Shown here: one piece after another, positions 42,729 through 51,190 of the stretch
Layout of the letters: every line of letters starts with the position of its first letter
How positions within the stretch are numbered: the first letter of the stretch is position 1
Source: JAENVT01 sp963720775
Lineage (GTDB): Bacteria > Actinomycetota > Acidimicrobiia > Acidimicrobiales > Ilumatobacteraceae
Reading direction: 5' to 3'
NCBI GenBank assembly: GCA_963720775.1
Contig: CAVRGR010000006.1
Span: 310,001 to 374,000 of the forward strand
DNA length: 64,000 bases
Made by a program: the position numbers and the translations under genes
The notes under the pieces: model-generated
What the model was told of the DNA's origin: nothing
The model's input: the letters and a program-made list of their open reading frames with translations, nothing else
Databases searched by the model: none

Positions 42729-44414
42729 ATGACACTGAGTTGGGAAGAGGCTGCCGCGCGGATCAGCGCACCCGGGTCGCCGTTCGAGATCGTCGAGGAC
42801 GACCAAGGCAACCGGCGCTACAAGCACGCGCCTTCCAACCTGCGCGGTCTGTTCGACATCGCCCGACTGGGAGGCAACGACATCTTCCTCGTGTACGAAG
42901 ACGAGCGGCTGTCGTTCGACGAGTTCTTTGCCCGCGTCGACGCACTTGGTTACGCGCTCGTCAATCGCTACGGCATCACCAAGGGAGATCGTGTTGCGGT
43001 GGGCATGCGCAACTATCCGGAGTGGGTGATGTCGATGCTCGCCATCATCTCCGTCGGTGGCGTGTCGGTGTCGCTCAACGCCTTCTGGGTCGAGGACGAG
43101 CTCGACTACGCCCTCGCCGACTCTGGTGCGTTGCTGCTGATCGCCGACGTCGAGCGCATCGCACGGTCGATCGGCCCGTGCCGCCGCATGGGCATCCGCA
43201 TGCTCGAGGTGCGCGCCGACTCGCCTTCCGCCGACGATGTCGAGCAATGGAGCGACGTTGTGGTGCCAGGCCCCTCGATGCCGGCCATCGACGTCGGGCC
43301 CGATGACGACGCAACGATCCTGTACACCTCCGGCACGACCGGTCGGCCGAAGGGTGCAGTCTCCACCAACGGCGCGATCGTGTCGTCGGTGATGGCGTTC
43401 GGTAGCCGCGCCGCCGTCGATGCCGCCCGCGTCGAGGCCAATCGTCCCGTCGACGTACCTCCTCCCGACGAGTTGCCCTCGGCTTTCATCCTGATCGTGC
43501 CCCTGTTCCACGTCACCGGTTGCGTGCCGGTGTTGCTCAGCTGCGTCGTGACTCGGTCGAAGCTGGTCATCATGTATCGCTGGAACGCCGAGAAGGCGTT
43601 GGAGCTGATCGAGCGCGAACGCGTCACCAACTTCGTCGGCGTGCCGACACAGAGTTGGGACCTCGTGAACTGCCCGCGGTTCGACGAGTTCGACACCTCC
43701 AGCCTGCGCGCCGTCGGTGGCGGCGGGGCGCCTGCGCCACCGGCATTGGTCGAGCGAGTTGCCGGCAGTGTGAAGAAGGGCGGGCCAACCCTTGGCTACG
43801 GCATGACCGAAACCAATGCGTACGGTCCCAACAACACCGGTATCGACTACGTGACGCATCCCACCTCCACGGGCCGTGTCATGCCGATCATGCGCATCGA
43901 GGTGCGCGACCCCGAGCGGCGCCAGGTGCCCACCGGCCAGCGCGGTGAGATCTGGTTCAACGGGCCGATGCTGATCCGTGGCTTTTGGAACAAGCCCGAG
44001 GCGACCGCCGAGACCATCGTCGATGGTTGGTTGCGCAGTGGCGACATCGGTCGCGTCGACGACGAAGGCTTCTATTACATCGAAGACCGGCTGAAAGACA
44101 TGATCCTGCGCGGTGGCGAGAACGTCTACTGCGCGGAGGTCGAGGCGGCGATCTACGAGCACCCGGCGATTCACGAAGCCGCTGTGTTCGGTGTACCCGA
44201 CGAACGCCTTGGTGAAGAAGTGGCCGTAGTCATCCACCTCGTCGACGGAGCAACTCTGACAGCCGACGAACTTCGTGCCTTCCTGTCGAAGAAGATCGCC
44301 GCATTCATGGTCCCATCGCGCGTGATCATCACCTCCGACCCCCTGCCACGCAATCCAGCGGGAAAGTTCTTGAAACGCGAGCTCCGCGACACCGTCGCGA
44401 CCTCGCGATCTTAA
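42729..44414 (+). CDS. AMP-forming acyl-CoA synthetase
   Basis: A 561-residue ANL ligase. Motifs in order: YTSGTTGRPKGAV (P-loop), YGMTETNAYG (adenylate), GWLRSGDIGRVD and YYIEDRLKDMILRGGENVY (hinge), and the C-terminal catalytic Lys in NPAGKFLKREL. It activates fatty or aromatic acids to CoA thioesters. It follows ilvC by 34 bases with a GGGAAG ribosome site and may be read through from the ilv operon, but its substrate cannot be stated. Confidence 0.88.
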   Translation: MTLSWEEAAARISAPGSPFEIVEDDQGNRRYKHAPSNLRGLFDIARLGGNDIFLVYEDERLSFDEFFARVDALGYALVNRYGITKGDRVAVGMRNYPEWVMSMLAIISVGGVSVSLNAFWVEDELDYALADSGALLLIADVERIARSIGPCRRMGIRMLEVRADSPSADDVEQWSDVVVPGPSMPAIDVGPDDDATILYTSGTTGRPKGAVSTNGAIVSSVMAFGSRAAVDAARVEANRPVDVPPPDELPSAFILIVPLFHVTGCVPVLLSCVVTRSKLVIMYRWNAEKALELIERERVTNFVGVPTQSWDLVNCPRFDEFDTSSLRAVGGGGAPAPPALVERVAGSVKKGGPTLGYGMTETNAYGPNNTGIDYVTHPTSTGRVMPIMRIEVRDPERRQVPTGQRGEIWFNGPMLIRGFWNKPEATAETIVDGWLRSGDIGRVDDEGFYYIEDRLKDMILRGGENVYCAEVEAAIYEHPAIHEAAVFGVPDERLGEEVAVVIHLVDGATLTADELRAFLSKKIAAFMVPSRVIITSDPLPRNPAGKFLKRELRDTVATSRS

Positions 44415-44421
44415 ATCCGAC

Positions 44422-44451
44422 TTGATTGGTCGGGATTAAGGTCAGTAGCGT
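44422..44451 (+). promoter_or_regulatory. Leaderless promoter of metY
   Basis: TTGATT (44422-44427), 18 bases, TAGCGT (44446-44451), eight bases to ATG 44460, with no Shine-Dalgarno. An imperfect inverted repeat ATCCGAC/GTCGGGAT lies around 44415-44437 and overlaps the -35, a possible operator. Confidence 0.5.
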
Positions 44452-44459
44452 AGAGCGCC

Positions 44460-45770
44460 ATGAGTGACGCATGGGGATTCGAGACACGCCAGATCCACGT
44501 CGGGGGAGACCCTGATCCAACAACCGGTGCGCGGGCCGTACCGATCTACCAGACGACGAGCTACGACCTGGGCAGTTCGGCACACGCCGCCAACCTCTTC
44601 GCCCTCGCCGAGGTCGGCAACATCTACACGCGCATCATGAACCCCACGCAGGGCGCGTTGGAGGCTCGCCTCAACGCTCTCGAAGGTGGCTGCACGACCG
44701 CCATCGGCATACCCGGCACGCTCGTGGTGAGCTCGGGTCAGGCGTCGGAGATGCTGGCCATCACCACCATCGCCGAGGTCGGCGACCACGTCGTCGCCTC
44801 ACCCTCGCTGTACGGCGGCACCTACAACCTGCTGCACTACACGCTGCCGAAGCACGGCATCGAGGTCACCTTCGTCGACGACCCCGACGATCTCGAGCAG
44901 TGGCGCAGTGCGGTTCGACCGAACACCAAGCTGTTCTTCGGCGAGGTGCTGTCGAACCCTAAGAACGACGTCTTCGACATCGAAGGTGTCTCCAAGGTTG
45001 CCCACGATGCCGGTGTGCCACTGATCGTCGACAACACCGTTCCCACGCCGTACTTGATCCGGCCGATCGAGTGGGGCGCCGACATCGTCGTGCACTCGCT
45101 CACCAAGTTCATCGGTGGCCACGGCACGTCGATCGGCGGTTCGATCACCGATGGTGGCACGTTCGACTTCGGCAACGGCCGCTTCCCCAACTTCACCGAG
45201 CCCGATCCGAGCTATCACGGGTTGCCGTACTGGCCGGCGCTCGGTCACGGCGCGTTCATCTTGAAGGCGCGTGTGCAAGGGCTGCGCGACATGGGTGCGG
45301 CGATCTCGCCGTTCAACGCCTTCCTCTTCCTGCAGGGCTTGGAGACGCTCAGCCTGCGGATGGAGCGGCACTTCTCCAACGCCGCCAAGGTCGCCGAGTT
45401 CCTGCAGGGACGCGACGAGGTCGAACGTGTGATCTGGGCCGGCCTGCCGTCAAGCCCCTGGCACGAACGGGCGACGAAGCTCGGCCGCGGCAAGGGCTAC
45501 GGCTCGATCATCTCCTTCATCATCAAAGGTGGCAAGGAAGCGGGCACCGCGTTCGTCGAGGCGCTTGAGCTGCACAGCCACGTTGCCAACATCGGCGACG
45601 TGCGCAGCCTGGTGATCCAGCCGGCCACCACCACGCACAGCCAGCTCACCGAGGAGGAGCAGGCGTCGACCGGCGTGTTCCCGGGTCTGGTGCGCCTCAG
45701 CGTCGGCCTCGAGTCGATCGACGACATCCTCGCCGACCTCGAAGCAGGCTTCCGCGCCGCGAAGGGTTGA
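44460..45770 (+). CDS. metY: O-acetylhomoserine sulfhydrylase
   Basis: A 436-residue Cys/Met-metabolism PLP enzyme, the length typical of MetY (longer than MetB/MetZ). The N-terminal ETRQIHVGGDPDPTTGARAVPIYQTTSY and YTRIMNPTQGALEARL motifs are characteristic, and the PLP lysine is in HSLTKFIGGHG. It makes homocysteine from O-acetylhomoserine and sulfide. No metX follows in the window. Convergent with the sugar-type binding protein gene. Confidence 0.93.
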   Translation: MSDAWGFETRQIHVGGDPDPTTGARAVPIYQTTSYDLGSSAHAANLFALAEVGNIYTRIMNPTQGALEARLNALEGGCTTAIGIPGTLVVSSGQASEMLAITTIAEVGDHVVASPSLYGGTYNLLHYTLPKHGIEVTFVDDPDDLEQWRSAVRPNTKLFFGEVLSNPKNDVFDIEGVSKVAHDAGVPLIVDNTVPTPYLIRPIEWGADIVVHSLTKFIGGHGTSIGGSITDGGTFDFGNGRFPNFTEPDPSYHGLPYWPALGHGAFILKARVQGLRDMGAAISPFNAFLFLQGLETLSLRMERHFSNAAKVAEFLQGRDEVERVIWAGLPSSPWHERATKLGRGKGYGSIISFIIKGGKEAGTAFVEALELHSHVANIGDVRSLVIQPATTTHSQLTEEEQASTGVFPGLVRLSVGLESIDDILADLEAGFRAAKG

Positions 45771-45814
45771 GACGCGCCGACGAGCGGCTTGCTGGAGAGC
45801 GGTCGTTCCACACG

Positions 45815-47287
45815 TCAGCCGACGCTTGTGGCGATTCGATCCGCCGCTTCGTCGGCTGCGCTGGTGAGTGACTCGAGGACCGAGTCGACCTTGCTCGGGT
45901 CGTCGACCAACTCGAGCATGGCCTTCCACCATGCCTGCTGCACTGACGCCGGCATCATGTCGCCGGCGCTGAAACGGATCAGCCTCGCCGATTCGAGCTC
46001 GTCAGCCGCCGCCCGAGCCACCCGGTCGGCGTAGGCATCCGGAGCGACACTTCGGTTGACGGAGGTGAAGCCGCCGAGTTCGACCCATGCCTGTTGCGAG
46101 TCTGCGCCAGCGAGGTAGGTCATGAACGAGCGCGCCGCGGGGGTGTCGTTCAGCATGACCACGACATCGGCGCCGATGGTGATCGACCCGGCGTCGTCGG
46201 GGTTGATGGTTGGGAACGGGAAGAAGTCGTAGTCGTCGCCCGGAACGAGCTCCGGGTACTTGGAGGCGATGAAAGCCTGGGCGAAGGAGGCGAGGTAGCA
46301 CATGTACGCGGTCGGCGGGTCGCTGTACATCGGGTATGACCCTTCGGCGTCGGTCGTGCCGAGGATTCCCTCGCTGCCTCCCAGCACGTACCCCGGTGTC
46401 TGCACGATCGTGTCGAACATGTCGAACGACTGCCTGACGCACGCATCGGTCCAGGGGATCTGGCCGGCGACCCACTGGTCGTACAGGTCGGGGCCGCACG
46501 TGTTGAGCAGAATCTGAGAGATCCAGTCGGTGAGTGCCCAGCCGCCGCCCCCTGGGATCTCCGGCGCGACGACGGAGAAGGGTGTGCGGCCGTCCGCGAC
46601 GATCGTGTCGGCAAGCCCGATCATCTCGTCCCAGGTCGTAGGAACGCGGTAGTCGGCAGCTGCGAAAGCCTTCGGGTTGTACCAGACAGTGGCCTTGTTC
46701 GTGACCTTGTAGAAGATCCCGTACAGCTCGCCGTCGTGGCTGCCCAGGTCGATCCATGCGGGGGCGTAGTCCTTCCGGAACTGGTCCATGTCCACTACGG
46801 AGGGGAGTGCCACGAGCCGTCCCTCATCGGCCAGCTCGTGCATGAGCCCGATGTTCGGCAGGATCGCGATGTCGGGCGGCGTGCCGGCCTCGATCTGTGC
46901 ATGCAGCTCGCCCGGTAGGTCACGGCTCGCCGTCCAGTCAACGGTCCCGCCCGTGTTCTGTTCCCAGATGGACTTGACGGTCACGAAGCTGTCGAACTCG
47001 GGGCCGCTCCACAAGCCAAGAACTCGGACATGTGTGTCCTCGGCGCCTCGAGACCCGACTGTCGTCGTCGGTTGTACGGTCGCGGCCGGCTTCGTGGTAA
47101 CAGCCGGTTGCGAGGTGACTGTCGGTTGGGAGACAGCCGAGTCGGTGCAACCAGCAATCAGCACCCACGCGGTCCCGACGCACAGCAGGAGCCGACAGCG
47201 AGACTCAGTGGTGCTTACACGCCGGGACGCCGGCGGGCTCCACCGATGTCCCTGCGCTTCGAAACCGTGCTCTACCTCCGCTGCCAT
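45815..47287 (-). CDS. ABC sugar-type substrate-binding lipoprotein (orphan)
   Basis: A 490-residue family-1 binding protein. The N-terminus has an unusual 32-residue charged lead before the signal (RCRLLLCVGTAWVLIAGC, lipobox Cys); a Thr/Val/Pro-rich linker follows, then an SBP_bac_1 domain (VWYNPKAFAAADYRVPTTWDEM). The ATG at 47287 is supported by GGGAGAGG just upstream. Alpha-glucoside/sugar ABC systems use such proteins, but no permease or ATPase genes adjoin it, so it is an orphan or works with a distant transporter. It diverges from the PPOX gene. Confidence 0.85.
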   Translation of the reverse strand: MAAEVEHGFEAQGHRWSPPASRRVSTTESRCRLLLCVGTAWVLIAGCTDSAVSQPTVTSQPAVTTKPAATVQPTTTVGSRGAEDTHVRVLGLWSGPEFDSFVTVKSIWEQNTGGTVDWTASRDLPGELHAQIEAGTPPDIAILPNIGLMHELADEGRLVALPSVVDMDQFRKDYAPAWIDLGSHDGELYGIFYKVTNKATVWYNPKAFAAADYRVPTTWDEMIGLADTIVADGRTPFSVVAPEIPGGGGWALTDWISQILLNTCGPDLYDQWVAGQIPWTDACVRQSFDMFDTIVQTPGYVLGGSEGILGTTDAEGSYPMYSDPPTAYMCYLASFAQAFIASKYPELVPGDDYDFFPFPTINPDDAGSITIGADVVVMLNDTPAARSFMTYLAGADSQQAWVELGGFTSVNRSVAPDAYADRVARAAADELESARLIRFSAGDMMPASVQQAWWKAMLELVDDPSKVDSVLESLTSAADEAADRIATSVG

Positions 47288-47330
47288 GACCTCTCCCTCG
47301 AGCTCGTCCTTGCCGTCGTATGCTCACCGC

Positions 47331-47720
47331 ATGACGCCACCGTCGACACACGAAGACCTCCTGCACACGACAGCGCTTGCCCACGTTGCCACGATCGGGC
47401 CGGACGGTGGCCCTCAATCCAGCCCTGTCTGGTTCGGGTGGGACGGCACGTATCTGACGTTCAGCCAGTTCCCCGGGCGGCAGAAGCTGAGCAACCTCCA
47501 GGCAAGGCCGCAGATCGCCGTTTCAATTGTCGATCCGAACGACCCGTACCGCTACCTCGAGGTCCGTGGTGTCGTTGAGACAATCGTTGATGACGTCGAC
47601 AACGCCTTCATCAACTCGATGGCTCTGAAGTACCTCGACGAGCCGACGAACCCGTGGGCCGAGCCAGGCCAGCGGCGTGTCATCGTCAAGGTGCGGCCGA
47701 TGAAGTGGACCTCTATGTAG
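47331..47720 (+). CDS. PPOX-class (F420/FMN) oxidoreductase
   Basis: A 129-residue split-barrel protein of the pyridoxamine-oxidase-like PPOX class. LAHVATIGPDGGPQSSPVWFGWDG and FSQFPGRQKLSNLQARPQIAVSI match the actinobacterial F420-binding subgroup, and YRYLEVRGVVE follows. Such enzymes reduce diverse substrates with F420H2 or bind FMN or haem. The ATG at 47331 begins the conserved region; the frame upstream is shadow of the binding-protein gene. Confidence 0.8.
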   Translation: MTPPSTHEDLLHTTALAHVATIGPDGGPQSSPVWFGWDGTYLTFSQFPGRQKLSNLQARPQIAVSIVDPNDPYRYLEVRGVVETIVDDVDNAFINSMALKYLDEPTNPWAEPGQRRVIVKVRPMKWTSM

Positions 47721-47853
47721 CACCCGCGGGCTCGCAAACAGTGAGCCGTGGGAACGTGATGCGGTTCGGAGTCTGGAGCGAACGGGTCAGACGCGCATCG
47801 ACGTGAACATCGATGCACACGAGCAGTCCTCGGCGTGGTCTTCGACCGGAGCC
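47721..47853. other. Convergent intergenic gap
   Basis: 133 bases between the PPOX and PAC2 genes. A short stem GGCTC/GAGCC (around 47729-47747) is present without a T-run. I see no gene. Confidence 0.4.
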
Positions 47854-48729
47854 CTAGTTGTCGTCGTCGCGCTGGTCGCGGAGGAAGCGCTCGAAGTCGG
47901 CGCCGAGATCGTCGGCGGACGGAATCGCCGCTTCGGCGCGTTGGTCGTATTCGCGCTCGAGCATGGTTACGTAGGCGGTGGCCTGCTCGTCCTCGGCCAC
48001 CGCTTCGTCGTGCAGCACCCGACGCCGTGCCGCATCGGCTGCAAGGCGTCCCGTGTGCACGGGGATGCCGATCACATGATGAAGGTGCTGCAACAGGGCG
48101 ATCGACGACTGCGGGTGCTCGGCGTTGCCGAGGTAGTGAGGCACTCCCACGCGCAGCGAAACTGCCGGAACACCGGCTCGATCGAGGCGCTCCTGCAACA
48201 CACCGACGAGACCGGTGATGCCCTGGTAGCGCGGCGGCGACAGGCCCAGCGCGCTGATCAAGCTTCGGTTGGTGGTGCTGCCGACGACGAGTGGAGGCCG
48301 AGTGTGAGGAATGGTGTCGGCGACAGCTCCGACCGTGACGACGACCTCGCACTTCGTCTGCTGGGCCACCTGCAGCACGCAGTCGGCGAACGTCGCGTAG
48401 CGCAGATGCGGTTCGACACCGGCAAGCACCACCAGATCGTGGGGGGCACCGGGGAAGCGGGCGAAGCGGAACTCGTTGACCGGCCAACGAATGTGGCGAA
48501 CCTCGTCCTCGTCGAGGTCGACGTGGGGTCGCTCCTGAGTGAAATCGAAGAACGGGTCGGGATCGATCGACGCCACGACAGGCGCCATTCGGTCGGACAG
48601 CAACTCGTTGATGGCCACCGTCGCGACCTCGGCGATGTCGAACCAACCACGCAGGGCGAGCACCATGATCGGGCTGTTCAGGGGTGCCGTACCCTCGAAG
48701 TAGGTCGATAGGACCTCGGCCACGTTCAC
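47854..48729 (-). CDS. PAC2-family protein
   Basis: A 291-residue protein of the PAC2 (proteasome assembly chaperone-like) family. Conserved segments are LRGWFDIAEVATVAINEL, HDLVVLAGVEPHLRY and the Gly/Pro-rich GLSPPRYQGITGLVGVL. Actinobacterial members are widespread but of unknown function. Start is a GTG at 48729 overlapping the serC stop (GTGA), so it is translationally coupled to serC. Confidence 0.82.
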   Translation of the reverse strand: MNVAEVLSTYFEGTAPLNSPIMVLALRGWFDIAEVATVAINELLSDRMAPVVASIDPDPFFDFTQERPHVDLDEDEVRHIRWPVNEFRFARFPGAPHDLVVLAGVEPHLRYATFADCVLQVAQQTKCEVVVTVGAVADTIPHTRPPLVVGSTTNRSLISALGLSPPRYQGITGLVGVLQERLDRAGVPAVSLRVGVPHYLGNAEHPQSSIALLQHLHHVIGIPVHTGRLAADAARRRVLHDEAVAEDEQATAYVTMLEREYDQRAEAAIPSADDLGADFERFLRDQRDDDN

Positions 48730-49856
48730 CCGGCGAGCGCCTCCACCACGTAGTCGATGCAACCGGTGAGGCTGGCGACATCGTCGGGTTCGACGGCGGG
48801 AAACATGCCGATGCGCAACTGGTTTCGGCCCAGCTTGCGGTAGCTGTCGGTGTCGACGATGCCGTTGGCCCGCAATGCTGCGCACACGTCGTCGGCGCGC
48901 ACCGACTCGTCGAGGTCGATCGTGCCGACCACCGCCGAACGCTGGGCGGGGTCGTTCACGAACGGCGTCGCGTACTCAGACGTAACGGCCCAGTTGTAGA
49001 GATAGGCCGACGACCGGAGACAACGATCGACGCACCAGTCGAGCCCACCGTTGTCGAGCATCCACTGGAGTTGTTCGTGGAGCAGCACGAGCGTGCCCAA
49101 GGCGGGAGTGTTGTAGGTCTGGTTCACCACGGAGTTGTCGAGGGCGATCTTCAGATCCAACGACGCCGGCGCCCAGCGCCCCGATGCGCCGATCGAAACG
49201 ATGCGCGCCTGCGCTGCCGGCGAACACGCGGCCAGCCACAGCCCGCCATCACTGGCGAAGCACTTCTGCGGGGCGAAGTAGTACACGTCGACATCGTGCG
49301 GCGACCATGGCAAGCCACCTGCCGCCGACGTGGCGTCGACGACGACAAGTGCGTCGGTGCCGTGCGGCCGGCGAGGATCCATCGACACACCGGTCGAGGT
49401 CTCGTTGTGCGTGAGGGCAACGACGTCGACACCTGCAGGCACAGCCTCCAGCGCGGGATGTGTGCCCGGCTCGCTGCGGATCACCACCGGGTCGCTGAGG
49501 TGAGGAGCCCTCGTGGCCGCCTCCGCGAACTTCGAGGAGAACTCACCGAAGACGTAGTGCTGGCTGCGTTCGTTCACCAAGCCGAAGGTGGCGGCGTCCC
49601 AGAACACGGTCGACCCGCCATTCCCCAACACGATCTCCCAACCGGCGGGGAGCGAGAAGAGCTCGGCGAGACCGGCGCGAATCGAGCCGACCAGGTTCTT
49701 CACCGGGGGTTGCCGATGCGAGCTGCCGAGGAGGTTGCTGTTGGCCTTGGCGAGCGCCAGGGCCTGTTCGGGACGGATCTTCGACGGTCCACATCCGAAC
49801 CTCCCGTCGCTGGGCAGCAGCGAACGAGGGATCTCCATCAGCGTGGGGGTCTGCAC
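48726..49856 (-). CDS. serC: Phosphoserine aminotransferase
   Basis: A 376-residue class V aminotransferase of the actinobacterial/archaeal SerC subtype. FGCGPSKIRPEQ opens the conserved part; VVVDATSAAGGLP and YYFAPQKCFASDGG carry the PLP lysine. It converts 3-phosphohydroxypyruvate to phosphoserine. I took the GTG at 49856; ATG 49838 (MEIPRSLL) is also possible. Overlaps the PAC2 gene downstream and diverges from the aspartate aminotransferase gene. Confidence 0.9.
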   Translation of the reverse strand: MQTPTLMEIPRSLLPSDGRFGCGPSKIRPEQALALAKANSNLLGSSHRQPPVKNLVGSIRAGLAELFSLPAGWEIVLGNGGSTVFWDAATFGLVNERSQHYVFGEFSSKFAEAATRAPHLSDPVVIRSEPGTHPALEAVPAGVDVVALTHNETSTGVSMDPRRPHGTDALVVVDATSAAGGLPWSPHDVDVYYFAPQKCFASDGGLWLAACSPAAQARIVSIGASGRWAPASLDLKIALDNSVVNQTYNTPALGTLVLLHEQLQWMLDNGGLDWCVDRCLRSSAYLYNWAVTSEYATPFVNDPAQRSAVVGTIDLDESVRADDVCAALRANGIVDTDSYRKLGRNQLRIGMFPAVEPDDVASLTGCIDYVVEALAG

Positions 49857-49973
49857 CCCGCCAGTCTCGCCTGCAGAAGAGGGTGGTCCAACGGGCTTTG
49901 ACGAAATGTCGCCCCGTTGCCGCGGGTGCCTCCAACTAGGCTCGCGACTGCAACTCCACCGAAGGGCTCACGA

Positions 49974-51173
49974 GTGAACCGCACCTCCGAACGTCTGGCC
50001 ACCATCGCCGAATCGGCCACCCTCGCAGTCGACGCCAAGGCCAAGGCACTGAAGGCGAAGGGCGAGAACGTGATCGGCTTCGGCGCAGGCGAGCCCGACT
50101 TCCCGACTCCCGACAACATCGTCGAAGCAGCCGTCCGCGCCTGCCGCGAGCCGAAGTACCACAAGTACACCCCTGCCGCGGGCTTGCCCGAGCTCCGCGA
50201 GGCCATCGCGGTGAAGACGCTTCGTGACTCCGGGTTCCAGTGCCAGGCCGGCCAGGTGCTGGTGACGAACGGCGGCAAGCACGCCGTGTTCACCGCGTTT
50301 GCCGCACTGTGCGACCCCGGCGACGAAGCCATCTGCCCTGCCCCGTACTGGACCACCTACCCGGAAGCCATCCGGCTCGCCGGCGGTGTGCCGGTGGTGG
50401 TGCAGACCGACGAGACCACCGGGTTCAAGGTCACCGTCGAGCAACTCGACGCAGCGCTCACCCCGCGCACGAAGGTGTTGCTTTTCGTCAGCCCCGACAA
50501 CCCGACCGGCGCCATCTACTCACCGGAAGAGGTCGAAGCCATTGGCCTGTGGGCGCTCGACCATGGGATCTGGGTGCTCACCGACGAGATCTACGAACAC
50601 CTCGTGTACGGCGACAACAAGTTCGTCAGCATGCCGGCCGTGGTACCCGACCTCGCCGACCAGTGCGTCATCGTCAACGGCGTCGCCAAGACGTATGCGA
50701 TGACCGGTTGGCGCGTCGGCTGGATGATCGGACCCAGCGACATGATGAAGGCGGCGATCAACTTCCAATCGCATAGCACGTCGAACGTCACCAACGTTGC
50801 GCAAGTCGCCGCGCTCGAGGCGGTGAGCGGAGATCTCTCGGCGGTGGCCATGATGCGCGACGCCTTCAGTCGCAGGGCGGTCACGATGCACCGGATGCTC
50901 AACGAGATACCAGGCGTTCATGCGATCGTGCCCCAAGGGGCGTTCTACTGCTACCCCAACTTCTCCTCGTTGCTCGGCCGCCCGGTTGGCCCCAACGGCA
51001 CCGTCAGCAGCACCACGCTGGAGCTCGCCGACAACATCCTCAGCGAGGCCAAGGTGGCGTTCGTACCCGGTGAAGCGTTCGGCACCCCCGGGTACGCCCG
51101 CTTCAGCTTTGCCATGGCCGACGCCGACATGGAGGAAGGCATTCGACGCATCCACCAATGGGTGACGGCTTAG
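49974..51173 (+). CDS. Class I aminotransferase (aspartate aminotransferase-like)
   Basis: A 399-residue fold-type I PLP enzyme. FGAGEPDFPTP, the nucleotide-like NPTGAIY motif, the PLP lysine region NGVAKTYAMTGWRVGW and the C-terminal Arg in GYARFSFA are conserved as in AspC (subgroup I-gamma type). Start is GTG 49974 with GAAGGG upstream. Substrate is probably aspartate or a related amino acid. The next gene, the peptidase, begins just after its stop or overlaps it slightly. Confidence 0.88.
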   Translation: MNRTSERLATIAESATLAVDAKAKALKAKGENVIGFGAGEPDFPTPDNIVEAAVRACREPKYHKYTPAAGLPELREAIAVKTLRDSGFQCQAGQVLVTNGGKHAVFTAFAALCDPGDEAICPAPYWTTYPEAIRLAGGVPVVVQTDETTGFKVTVEQLDAALTPRTKVLLFVSPDNPTGAIYSPEEVEAIGLWALDHGIWVLTDEIYEHLVYGDNKFVSMPAVVPDLADQCVIVNGVAKTYAMTGWRVGWMIGPSDMMKAAINFQSHSTSNVTNVAQVAALEAVSGDLSAVAMMRDAFSRRAVTMHRMLNEIPGVHAIVPQGAFYCYPNFSSLLGRPVGPNGTVSSTTLELADNILSEAKVAFVPGEAFGTPGYARFSFAMADADMEEGIRRIHQWVTA

Positions 51174-51190
51174 CTACGAGACCCACTGTC

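Noticed and set aside
42681..44237. 518-codon minus-strand frame
   Set aside because: Antisense shadow of the acyl-CoA synthetase gene with all ANL motifs.
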